Origin: Cryphonectria parasitica EP155
Taxonomy: Eukaryota; Ascomycota; Sordariomycetes; Diaporthales; Cryphonectriaceae
DNA length: 64,000 bases
Assembly (NCBI RefSeq): GCF_011745365.1
Contig: NW_024468915.1
Location: forward strand, 2,396,653-2,460,652
Reading direction: 5' to 3'
Shown piece after piece: positions 23,381-33,364 of this stretch. The notes below the pieces were generated by a model. That model was not told the DNA's origin. It searched no databases and saw nothing but the letters and a program-made list of their open reading frames with translations. The position numbers and the translations under genes are program-made. Positions within the stretch are counted from its first letter, which is position 1; each line of letters opens with the position of its first letter.

Positions 23381-25222
23381 ATGGTATGGCCCCTCTCTAT
23401 CTCGTAACGTTACTAGAAGCTCTCCTCCGCTCGCACCGCGAGATACTAACCAAGCCCTGGTGCAGTCTTCCTTCAGCCCGACCCAGATCTTCGAGGAGGG
23501 CACCACGGAAGAGAAGGGTGAGAATGCCCGTCTCACTGCCTTCGTCGGTGCCATCGCCGTTGGTGACCTGGTCAAGAGCACCCTGGGTCCCAAAGGCATG
23601 GATAAGATCATGCAGTCCGCGTATGTTCTTTTCCTAGACCCCGCGTCCCGTCTTCGCCTCGCGCATTCTAGTTCTACACAAATTACTGACCCTTCTTGCC
23701 CCTGCCACGAAAAGTTCCACCGGCGACATCCTGGTCACGAACGACGGCGCGACCATCTTGAAATCCATCGCCCTCGATAATGCCGCCGCCAAGGTCCTCG
23801 TCAACATCTCCAAGGTACAAGACGATGAGGTCGGCGACGGCACCACCTCTGTCTCCGTCCTAGCTGCCGAGTTGCTCCGCGAAGCCGAGAAGCTGGTCGA
23901 CAAGAAGATCCACCCACAGACCATCATTGAAGGCTACCGGATAGCCAGCAGCGCGGCATTGAAAGCCCTCGAGGGCTCGGCTGTCGACCATAGCCAGAAC
24001 CAGGAAGCTTTCAGGAAGGATCTGGTCGCCATCGCAAAGACTACTCTCAGCTCAAAAGTTCTGGCGCAGGATAGGGACCACTTCGCCGAGCTGGCATGTG
24101 ATGCTGTCCTGCGTCTCAAGGGCTCCTCGGACCTGAGCAACATACAGATCATCAAGAAAGCCGGTGGCAAGCTCAGCGAGTCCTACCTGGACGAAGGGTT
24201 CATCCTGGACAAGAAGATTGGTGTCAACCAGCCCAAGCGCCTGGAGAAGGCCAAGATCCTCGTCGCCAACACCTCCATGGACACGGACAAGGTCAAGATC
24301 TTTGGTGCCAGAGTCAAAGTGCAGTCTACTAGCAAGCTGGCTGAGCTGGAAAAGGCGGAGCGGGAGAAGATGAAGGCCAAGGTCGAGAAGATCAAGTCAC
24401 ACGGCATCAACTGCTTCATCAACCGTCAGCTCATCTACAACTGGCCGGAACAGCTCTTCACCGACGCTGGCATCATGTCCATCGAGCACGCTGACTTTGA
24501 CGGCATCGAGCGGCTGGCCTTGGTCACCGGAGGAGAAATTACGTCAACCTTCGACCACCCCGAGCAGGTCAAGTTGGGACATTGCGACCTGATTGAGGAG
24601 ATCATCATTGGCGAGGATACCTTGATCAAGTTCTCGGGCGTTGCTGCCGGCCAGGCCTGCACCATCGTGCTCCGTGGTGCGACGGGTCAGCTTCTCGACG
24701 AGGCTGAGCGGAGTCTGCACGACGCCCTGGCCGTTTTGTCCCAGACGGTCAACGAGCCCAGGACAACCCTTGGCGGTGGATGCGCAGAGATGTTGATGGC
24801 CAAGGCCGTTGAGGGTGCGGCCACCCGCGTCGAGGGCAAGAAGCAGATGGCAGTGGCGTCGTTCGCCATCGCCCTGCGGCAATTACCTACCATTCTGGCC
24901 GACAACGCCGGTTTAGACTCGGGTGAGCTAGTCGCCCGGCTCCGCAAGGCCATCTACGATGGCATGACGACTTACGGTTTGGATCTGATGACGCCTGGTG
25001 GTGGCATTGCCGACATGCGCGATCTGGGCGTTATTGAGAGCTACAAGTTGAAGAAGGCGGTGGTGTCATCAGCCAGTGAGGCTGCCGAGGTAACTATCAC
25101 CCCTGCAACGAACAAATTATCACGGAATGAACAAGATTTGCTAACTCCTCTTGCTTTTCCAGCTGCTACTTAGGGTCGACAACATCATCAGAGCAGCACC
25201 GAGAAGACGCGAGAGGCACTGA
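23381..25222 (+). CDS. CCT2: T-complex chaperonin subunit beta (CCT2)
   Basis: Cytosolic ATP-dependent chaperonin ring subunit that folds actin, tubulin and WD proteins. Exons are 23381-23383 (the ATG alone), 23466-23620, 23715-25089 and 25163-25222, with introns of 82, 94 and 73 nt. The product is 530 residues, close to yeast Cct2. After M, the next residues are [12 protein letters not shown], followed by the conserved [11 protein letters not shown], the nucleotide-binding GDGTTS (93-98), GGGCAEM and [15 protein letters not shown]. The C terminus [19 protein letters not shown] comes from the last short exon and matches the family. All junction phases are consistent. The start codon standing alone in its exon is unusual, but the GTATGG donor and the CAG acceptor give an exact fit. 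Confidence 0.96.
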
Positions 25223-25737
25223 GGTTGACAGTGTATGAACTAGGGAAAGGGAACCAAGACATTCACTGCATATGCTCACGAGGCTTCACGACTGGGGCTG
25301 TACTATACCCAATAGAGATTCCGCAGTCCGCCATGTAATGAAAACCGCTAGATGAATTGAATTGTGACTTGTCGTCCCTACCCACTTGTCTTCTATCAAA
25401 CAGTTGCGTAATCCTGTAGACCCACACCCTTCTCGTGCTGGACGGTTGAATAAGTAAGCTCGTGATCCAAACTCTCAGAGGGCCGTGCCGCCTTCTGATG
25501 ACAACCTTCATACAGCGACAGTTGATCTAGATTCTTATTTCCCTTAGTTATCAGCTGGTGAAGGGCCACAATGATTCAGTGACCATGCTCATCTTCATCT
25601 CAGCAAGTTTGAGATTTGCCCAAGGTGTTGATCACCATCACTTAAATAACCCGCTCTCAAGTTAAACAAGCGAGAAAAGAAAGAACGCAAAGCATCTTGG
25701 CAGGCGAACCCATCGCATTGATGCCTCCCAGTCATAA
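25223..25737. other. Convergent 3' flanks of CCT2 and a Zn2Cys6 gene
   Basis: 515 bases of terminator/3' UTR DNA between two convergent genes. I see nothing coding. Confidence 0.6.
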
Positions 25738-27608
25738 TCACATAATCAACGTCTTCAAATTCGTCAGCACCCCCGTCCACTCCTGCCCGTGTTCCTGACG
25801 CTCCCAAATCTCAGGCAGCGCATTCAGCCCTTTCAAGACATTGCCATACCCCGTAGACTCCCAGATCTGCCGCAGCGCCGCAGAGAAGAACTCCCTGTCG
25901 TCCTCACGGCGAGACTCGGCAGCGGCTACGAACGCAGGCCAGACGAGAGCATGGGCGCCGGGCGCAGACGAGTCGACTTGCTCGAAGAGACGGCGCATGT
26001 GGACAACCCGTTGGGAGATGATGTCGTCTGCCTCTGTGCGCTGGGTACTGGTGGTTCCTGTCGTGTGGAGAATGGTAGAGTGCTCTAGGCCCGCGGGATA
26101 TGCTGCTGAGCAGTGTTCGGAAGTTCTTGCGCGCGCGAGGTAGATCTCGGCTGCTTCGCGGATGGTGTGCATGTAGAGTTCAGTCCTCGCGTCGACGGTG
26201 TCAAGACTGGACGAGCCGGGTGTCTCGCTCGTTGGGTCCACGTGACCAACGGACTGCTTTGTATGCGGGGCGGGTCGGACCAGGCACGCAAAGGGGTCCT
26301 GAGAGATGTGCGAGAAGCCGTCGAGAGCATTTGGTTCGCCGAGGACGGGGGAGGCGAAGAAGGATAGCCTGAGTTCATCAGTGGTCTTTCTTAGCATGTG
26401 ATTTGCAGACAAGGCGAAAGCAGAACATACAGCTTCGATTGGAAATAGAGAAAATTTTGTAATTCGGATCCTCCTTGCGCATCAAGTTGTGGCGCCGCCT
26501 GTCTTCTCGCATCCAGGAAGGATCGGAGCATTTTGTACAGCGTGAGGACATGCTCATGACCAGTGACGAGATCGGCAACGATAAGGAGGAGGATGGTTGC
26601 CCAAGTCGTCTCACTGAGATCAAGTGTTTTTTCAGTCAGTTTGTTTATGATGGCAGCCCGGCCGCTCTCGGCGGGCAGTCTGAGCTCGGGCTTGCGCAGT
26701 GACAGGTGAAAGGCGGCTGCGACACACACGGCGCGCTCGATGACAGGATTCGACAGCGCGAGCGGCAAGATTTGGTGCCTGTAGCCGTTTGTTTCATCGT
26801 CATACAGAAGCATCACAGGAGAGACATAAGTACAGACTTTTACAACACAAAATGATTAGTTACTCAAGTCGGGATCCCCATGGCAGGAAGGAGGTAAGCA
26901 GGACTTACAGTGATCGAAGAGGAGACGTATTTTCGGGTCAGGATTGGAAAGCAGAGGCGGTAGGTTGAACAGTGGGTCGGCAAATGTCGGCATGGCTGCG
27001 TGAATTCGACAATTACTTCTGGCGATTTCGAGGACCTGATCGTCTGCTCCTGGCGCACTGGATGATCTAAGTGGACTACATCCTGCGGTAGGCATCGAAA
27101 TTTCATTGCCTGTACGGTGGGATAGGGCCGCACGAGAAGATCCATGGGCCTTTCCACCATCGTGCAGAAGAAAGGTTGGTTCGTCCTGAAGACCAGTCAA
27201 GACTTCCAAGTGCCTGCTCGCATCTGGACTGGCGTAGCCTTGGTGCTCCGGTGCATCGTTGATAAGGCCCTTATGACCGGATGGTTCTCCTGCATGGGAG
27301 GCACTTTGAGAACTTCTCACGGCTCCCCTTTTCCTGGTTTGTCTAGGCTCACTCGAGACGTCCACCCACTTCAGTTTGCGCCCTCTTCGTTGAGACGACA
27401 ACAGCGGTTGTGGTGTAATGATGTCCCCAACCTCCGTCGAGGGCCCATCGTTAGTAGTGGTTGAGGTTGATTTGCCTCCTGCAAAACGATACCTGATGCC
27501 ATATCCAGGACAATCAAGGCCCTTCTTTTCACACTTTTTGCACTTGGGTAGTGTCAAGTCACATATAATCCTCCTTTTCATGCAGTGAAAACAAGCTGTG
27601 GATGTCAT
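25738..27608 (-). CDS. Zn2Cys6 transcription factor (Fungal_trans_2-like)
   Basis: A probable pathway-specific nuclear regulator. Proposed exons are 27608-26909, 26836-26431 and 26389-25738, giving 585 residues. The binuclear zinc cluster sits at the very N terminus: CFHCMKRRIICD followed by PKCKKCEKKGLDCPGYG (six Cys). A Ser/Thr-rich linker follows, then a regulatory domain beginning FDHFCTYVSPVMLLYDD and running through ILPLALSNPVIERAVCVAAAFHL, typical of the Fungal_trans_2 type. Intron 1 (72 nt, GTAAGT...AAAAG) is well supported. Intron 2 is only 41 nt (GTATGT...TAAG); without it the frame breaks, so it is either a very short intron or a frameshift. The segment after it (LRLSFFASPVLGEPNALDGF) is family-like, so the reading frame after the junction is right. 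It lies next to the permease/oxidase pair and is a candidate regulator of it. Confidence 0.85.
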
Positions 27609-28416
27609 GTCGACAGTTAGCCTGCATCTTGGTTGGAGTGCCTAGTAATCGTCGATATGGTTGAATGCCTACCCTTTCTCCGTTTAATCTCGGAGCCCAT
27701 TGATCATGACGACTCAAGCATAAGTCTGCTACTTTTCACAAGAGTAGAGGCAGGTTACATGGTGGTGGCAAAGTATGTATAGAAATAGTGAAGAAGTCTG
27801 AATCATGGGTTTTCGGATCAAAGTTGGACGCGGTGCTAGATATTAGTTTAGTGCAGAACAAGGTTAAGATTGTAACTGGTCGTTGAACAGTTGCAACAGG
27901 AGAGGTCGCCAGGGTTAGGGTTGACTAGGCTACTACGACGAGTGAGGGCGTCCGTCCTCTTGTTTCGTTCAGAGACATTGGAAACCACGATAGAAACACT
28001 TTTTACAGCTATTTCCCCAAGGTCTTTACCATACTAAATGCAACTTCTTTGGCATGACTCATTAAAATTTTCTACGAAAATCCCTGTTTGTTATGAAAGG
28101 CGAAGAAGACAACCAACTTAGAACAAGAACCTATATTGGGTGAGAGATCCCTCAATAAGTGCGTTCTATAAACAAGTGTTTACTTAAGTACATACTTTGC
28201 AGTAATTAGGTGAGAAGTATTGGATATCTGACCGTCCGTATAGTTTGCATGTGAAACCATACTGAATGTTGATTATTTTTGAAAGGTTAATTGTATGGCA
28301 CTCTATGCTGAATTACCATGTGTTCCAAACTGTCATAACGTTCATACTCTCTAACGATTTGCAATGCACACACGATAAAGCTACATCTTCTTTCAACGAA
28401 CCTTGAGGCTCAACGT
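27609..28416. other. AT-richer intergenic region with a short TTAGGG-type tract
   Basis: About 0.8 kb between the first Zn2Cys6 gene and the permease 3' end; the DNA is visibly more AT-rich than elsewhere. No coding frame is credible. It contains two exact telomere-type units (AGGGTTAGGGTT) at 27911-27922. Confidence 0.6.
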
Positions 28417-30460
28417 CTATAAATATGCATTGTCCAGCCTGGGACCGTTGTAGTGTTTATTGGCATATCCGAACCAGTTCACGAGCGCAAAAATGCCCAT
28501 GACACCAATGACAGCAGATGCATAATCTGTTTCATCCCATGTTAGCCTCGTTCAACAAAAGAAAAGAAAGGGAAACCGGGACAACAAAGCTTAAAGACAT
28601 CTATGAAGATGACAAGTTCGTGGCTGTTCATTAGGTAATACTTACTCATAGTATCAGCCGCCACAGGCAAAGCCGTAGGAAAATCATAAAACACCAAACT
28701 CAACAAGGCCAGAACAATCGTCAAGCAATTCACCACAGGCCCCGTCCCAAACCGTAACCGCAACCTCTCCTTTGTCACAGGCATGACCTCCGCCAGCGAC
28801 CCCACAGCCCGGCGGTACAGCATCAGCGCGGCGGGGAACGCAAAGCTCAGCTGCTGCAGGATCAGGCCCGTGCTGACGAGCGAGTTGAAGGCGGCCGAGG
28901 AGCCCAGGTAGATGAAACCCAGGACTGCGACGCAGGCGCCGTTGAGCAGGAGCGCCCAGACAGGGACGTCCCAGCGGGGGTGGATGCAGGAGAGGTAAGG
29001 GGAGAGGACGATGGCCTCGTCGCGGGCGAAGCACCAGGTTAGGCGGGAGGCGGTCTGCTGGGCGCCTGTGATGGCGAAGAGGGAGATGATGGAGAGGACT
29101 AGGGTGAAGAGGGTTGCTACGGCGGTGGAGCTGGTTGCCTGGTAGAAGATTTCGAGGGCGGGAAACCTGTTGTTGAGGGTTAAAAAAGGGTTGTGTGTTT
29201 ATGAGACGAGGAGTGATTACTTACGGTGAAGCGAGAACAGCATCGAAGTCGTGGTAGCTATAACACATGGCCACGGCAAACGCAAGAGACGTCACAAAGC
29301 CGATAACGACAGTCGATAGGAGAGCTCGTGGCACAGCTGTCGCTGCGTTGCTGCACTCTTCTGCGAGGTGGATGGCTCCGTCGAGGCCCGAGTAGATGAA
29401 GTTTGGATTGATGAGGCCCGTAAGGAAAACGACGGCATCGGACGACCATCCTGAAGTGTTCTCGAACTGCGTCCAGACGGACTCGCTGCTTTGTTTCGGA
29501 CTCGACTTGGCAACACAGGTGATTGTGATGACGAAGAAGGCGACGATGGACATGAAGACTGCAGTGGCACCACAAACGCTGTCAGCGCTGTCCGTTTAGT
29601 CGAACAACTCTAGAAAGAACTTACAGCCGACGTCCATAACCCAGGTACTCTTTCGCAGCCCAAAGATGTTGTAGGCTGTGAGCAGTATATTAAGTGCCTG
29701 GTAGATCAAAAAGACGTGCCAGGCCTCGACGACATAACCAGGGTTCCAAAAGGACGCCACGGCAAGAATAATGACCGGAAAGGGAACGATGAACCCAGCA
29801 ACACTCGCGATCCAGCCGAACGTGTTGATCATTCCGCACCAATAACTCTAAAGGAAGGGCACCTCTGTGTCAGCCGCACAATGTAAAAGAGGGTATGTTT
29901 TCTTTATGAACGCATAATTCAGACAGATCTGGGACAAGTCGAAACTTACCAGTCCTCTACTAGCCGATGAAGGGCTGAGGATACTCGTCCAGTGATACTG
30001 ACCCCCGGCCGTAGGAAACACAGAGGCAATCTCAGCCATGCTGAGCGCACAGGACCCTGCCAAGACGAAGATGATCATGATGCCGTACAGCGTGGTCATG
30101 GGCCCGCCCGATGCGATGGAGATGGCCATGGTCGCGGCCACGGCCGCCCAGCTGTTGCAGATGTTCCATCCTGTCGCGATGATGCCCAGCAGGCTCAGGT
30201 CCTTGCGGGTGTCCGAGTGTAGACCGATGCGCTGGAAGGGGTCGTCTTGGACGGTGCCGAGGGAATTGGAAGCGGCTGGATGGGTCAGCAAACCTAATTC
30301 TATGCTCGGTAGCATGATGGTTTAACAAAGAGAGCGGGGAAGAGGGCGAGGGGTGGGTGTGAATGGGCTGACTGAGTGCCGGGGTAGATTTCTTTTACGT
30401 ACTCTTCTCCATGACGGCCAGATCTAAGCCATGTTCTCCGGACTTCCTTTTGTCTGACAT
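28417..30460 (-). CDS. APC-superfamily amine/amino-acid permease (GABA/choline permease type)
   Basis: A plasma-membrane transporter of the yeast Uga4/Hnm1 (ACT) branch of the amino acid-polyamine-organocation superfamily. Six exons: 30460-30403, 30275-29950, 29847-29625, 29558-29225, 29166-28646 and 28526-28417 (introns 127, 102, 66, 58, 119 and 0 after the last). Every junction keeps phase, giving 523 residues. After a hydrophilic N terminus, LSLLGIIATGWNICNSWAAVA opens the first membrane helix, and AEIASVFPTAGGQYHW is the family signature. About 12 hydrophobic helices follow, including ITGAQQTASRLTWCFARDEA between helices. The C-terminal tail is short and ends near NAYL. The substrate cannot be read from sequence. 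Because it shares a promoter region with a monoamine oxidase, I infer import of an amine, GABA or a related nitrogen compound. Confidence 0.9.
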
Positions 30461-31572
30461 GGCTTCGGTGTCCGTCACTGGCTCCGTTGTCGTAAAAATA
30501 TAGCAAGAAATAGTAGTGGGCAGGCAAGGGAGTGGGTTTTGAGTGCTCTGAGAAGGGACAATTAGACCAGATGCTTCAGGTAAGCTTGACGAGGCTGAAG
30601 ATATTTGAACTTCAAGCTCTGTCTCATTTTTGTATTTCGAGATCTTTCGTTTGGTTTTATAATATGGTGGCCTTTCGAAACCAATGGCTCGGGAGCTGCA
30701 ACTATAGCAAGTAGATAAGAACTACTTTCTATCTTTCAAGTGCATGCATACCATGTCTTTCAACAGAAGAATGATAACACTTCATCGATCAAGATACTAC
30801 TCAGCAAGGCATATCAGTAATTACAGTAAGCACAGTCGATTCCATATCCATGTCGAGAAATAGTTGAGTAATTCGAGGGTCCAAAAGGCACCGGTGCCAT
30901 GCATCCACTGAAATGGGTGCGACCAAGAGGCGTTTATCTGACTGACGGTTTGATAGGCGGACCGTTGCACGCTTTTACCTAAAACGGCAAGAAAAGTGAG
31001 AGAAATCAAGGGGCGTACTTGACTCCTTTTTTGCTCGCTCTATTTTTCCCCCATGTTTTGATTGAGCAGCCAAGGACCCGCCGTATCACGATTTGACAGA
31101 ATTTAAATCATTTGATAACAATGATAAGATTCTGACTCGATGTCTGTATTCCGAATCTCATCTTGACCAGGTGGATGAGGACAGCGTGAACAAGTATCCG
31201 AATCAGGATATGAAAGTGAGAACTCTCCAAGGCCCCGGCGGTGGATCTTATGTGCAGACAATGCAGTATATCCTTACTCTATAGATGATTCTATTGCCTC
31301 ACTTGCGCCACTGGACGTTGTTCTTCCTTATGAGAAAGTAATTACCCTGAATGGAATGAAAAATGAGATCTACACCAAACCTGAAGTCAAATGTATCGAC
31401 TGAACTGCAGTGATCCTCAAAATACTTAAAGCGTGTGCAAGCACCACAGTCCAACATCAAGCGAGTTGCTCGCTGTTGTAAGCTTCATAACTTCAGAGCA
31501 CTGGTCGAGGTGGCCCCTGACTATTGTGTACACGCTTGTCCTCCTCTTCTCCCGTAAAACAACGCAGCGACA
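30461..31572. promoter_or_regulatory. Divergent promoter of permease and amine oxidase
   Basis: 1.1 kb between two divergent starts, with no credible gene inside. It carries several HGATAR sites, the target of AreA/NIT2-type nitrogen regulators: 30713-30719, 30729-30734 (reverse), 30772-30777, 30933-30938 (reverse), and a close pair at 31113-31118 and 31122-31128. It also has an inverted ACGGT repeat and a CCAAT box near 30680. The total GATA count is not far above chance for this length; the close pair is the better signal. Confidence 0.5.
30945..30965. promoter_or_regulatory. Inverted ACGGT-N11-ACCGT repeat, candidate Zn2Cys6 operator
   Basis: Perfect 5-base inverted arms with 11 bases between them, and an extra CGG just before the right arm. 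Inverted or direct CGG triplets are the usual half-sites of dimeric Zn2Cys6 factors, two of which are encoded nearby. Function is inferred. Confidence 0.4.
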
Positions 31573-33096
31573 ATGCCCAACTCCCTAGGCCACACCAGCC
31601 GCGATGGCTATCAGTGGACACCAGAATCTGGTCTCCAAGCCGGCATACCTTGTCTGGGCACGATCCAGCCTCCAACAAAGCTCGCCGCAGACAAGAGCAC
31701 CACCGTCTACGACGTCGCTGTCATCGGCGCAGGCTACGCCGGCCTCACAGCCATCCGCGACCTCACCACGACCGGCCACAAGACCATACTGATCGAGGCC
31801 CGCGACCGGATTGGCGGACGATCGTGGTCGTCCAATATCGGCGGGTACCCGTTCGAGATGGGCGGCACTTGGGTGCATTGGACGCAGCCGTTTATCTGGC
31901 GGGAACTGTTTCGGTATAACCTCCTAGGGGACAACCTCGAGGTCTCCATGTCTAGCGAGGGCGGCATCAACAAGTGTGCCGTCAGCATGTTCAAGGACCA
32001 ACCCCAGATCTTCCTCACCAAGGAGCGCGAAGACGAGATCTCGGCGAGTGCCCTCAGGAAACTCGTCAATGTCGACGGCCAGCTCGGCCGCACTGTCATC
32101 CCCCTCCCACACCAGGCCCTGCACAACAAGGAAGCCGTCGCCATCTACGATAAGATGTCTCTGGCAGACAGGTTCGCCCAGGTCGAGCAAGACTTGACCT
32201 CATTGGAGAAGAACCTGCTCGAGGGGTTTCTGAGCATCACCTGCGGTGGCCAGTGGGAAGACGCCTCGTTCTTCGAGCTGCTGCGGTGGTGGGCGCTGTC
32301 TAACTGGAATTACAGTGGTTTCATGGAGATGGGCTTGACTTATAAGCTCCGGTGCGGACAAAGCGGTCTCCAGAGGTGTCTCTTCGACGAGGCAAGCGCG
32401 AGCGGCAACCTCGCATACAGCTTTTCTACGCCTGTGGCGAGCGTGCGCGACGAGGGAGGCCTGGTGGAGATCCAGGGTCGGAACGGAGAGATATTTCAGG
32501 CCAAGAGGGTCATTTGCGCGATCCCGTTGAATGTGCTGCACACAGTCCAGTTTACGCCCGCGTTGCTGCCACTGAAGAAGCAGGCCAGTCTCGAGGGACA
32601 CGCCAACCACGTCGTCAAGTGCCACGTGGAGGTCGCCAAGCCCGAGCTGCGGTCGCTCGGCTCGTTCAACTATCCGCATGGCAAGCTCACGTACGCCTTT
32701 GGCGACGGGACGACGCCTGCTGGCAACACGCACTTGGTCTCCTTCGGAAGCTCGCTGCCAGGTGTTCACCTGCAGCCCGAGGAAGATATCGAGGTGACGC
32801 TGCAGGCCTGGAAGGAATTGCTTCCCGATACGGAGGAGAAGGATCTCAAGAGGATCGTCTTCCACAATTGGCACAAGGATGAGTTTGCGCGAGGAGCTTG
32901 GGAGTGGTTCAAGTCAAACCAGGTCTCCAAGTACCTGGACGCCCTGCGGACGAGGCAAGGTAACATCTTTTTTGGTAGCGCAGACTGGGCGATGGGATGG
33001 CGTGGATTCTTGGACGGAGGTATTGAAGATGGACAGCGCGTTGCCAAGGAGGTAGCGGATGACCTTAAGACGAAGGTGGTCACGGCGAACCTGTGA
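31573..33096 (+). CDS. Flavin monoamine oxidase, MAO-N type
   Basis: An FAD enzyme that oxidises primary amines to aldehyde, ammonia and hydrogen peroxide, probably in peroxisomes. It is a single exon of 507 residues, and the resemblance to Aspergillus niger MAO-N runs end to end. It opens with DGYQWTPESGLQAGIPCLG, then the Rossmann motif VAVIGAGYAGL (G52-x-G54) and LIEARDRIGGRSWSSN. The C-terminal flavin segment is ADWAMGWRGFLDGGIEDG. The Cys that tethers FAD in mammalian MAO is absent (Ala in DWAMGW), so FAD should be non-covalent, as in MAO-N. MAO-N ends in the peroxisomal signal ARL; this protein ends ANL, an atypical variant. ATG 31573 (ACAATGCC) is chosen because homology starts within a few residues. 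It is divergent from the permease and convergent with the second Zn2Cys6 gene (268 bases apart). Confidence 0.95.
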   Translation: MPNSLGHTSRDGYQWTPESGLQAGIPCLGTIQPPTKLAADKSTTVYDVAVIGAGYAGLTAIRDLTTTGHKTILIEARDRIGGRSWSSNIGGYPFEMGGTWVHWTQPFIWRELFRYNLLGDNLEVSMSSEGGINKCAVSMFKDQPQIFLTKEREDEISASALRKLVNVDGQLGRTVIPLPHQALHNKEAVAIYDKMSLADRFAQVEQDLTSLEKNLLEGFLSITCGGQWEDASFFELLRWWALSNWNYSGFMEMGLTYKLRCGQSGLQRCLFDEASASGNLAYSFSTPVASVRDEGGLVEIQGRNGEIFQAKRVICAIPLNVLHTVQFTPALLPLKKQASLEGHANHVVKCHVEVAKPELRSLGSFNYPHGKLTYAFGDGTTPAGNTHLVSFGSSLPGVHLQPEEDIEVTLQAWKELLPDTEEKDLKRIVFHNWHKDEFARGAWEWFKSNQVSKYLDALRTRQGNIFFGSADWAMGWRGFLDGGIEDGQRVAKEVADDLKTKVVTANL

Positions 33097-33364
33097 AGGA
33101 AGATGAAAGAACCCATGGCTATACACACACCGACTGGGCGAATTATCCTTGAAAATTTGTATTCACAACGACAGCACTGCTGAAACGTGACCATCGCTCA
33201 TGAGGGGAAGTGGCTGGGAGCTTGGAGATGAGGGCATGTGCACTGCTCCGAGGGTGAAATTGTCAAAAGAAGAAACATGGTCATAGCCATGTAAGAAGGT
33301 TCTCGCGAGCGGTATCTAATGATTGTAGTGAGCTTCACGCTTCTCTTCATGCCGTCGTCCTAGT

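Noticed and set aside
26085..26378. Alternative acceptor AAAG for intron 2 of the first Zn2Cys6 gene
   Set aside because: It would shift into a Pro/Ser frame without family resemblance; the TAAG acceptor four bases earlier keeps the conserved frame.
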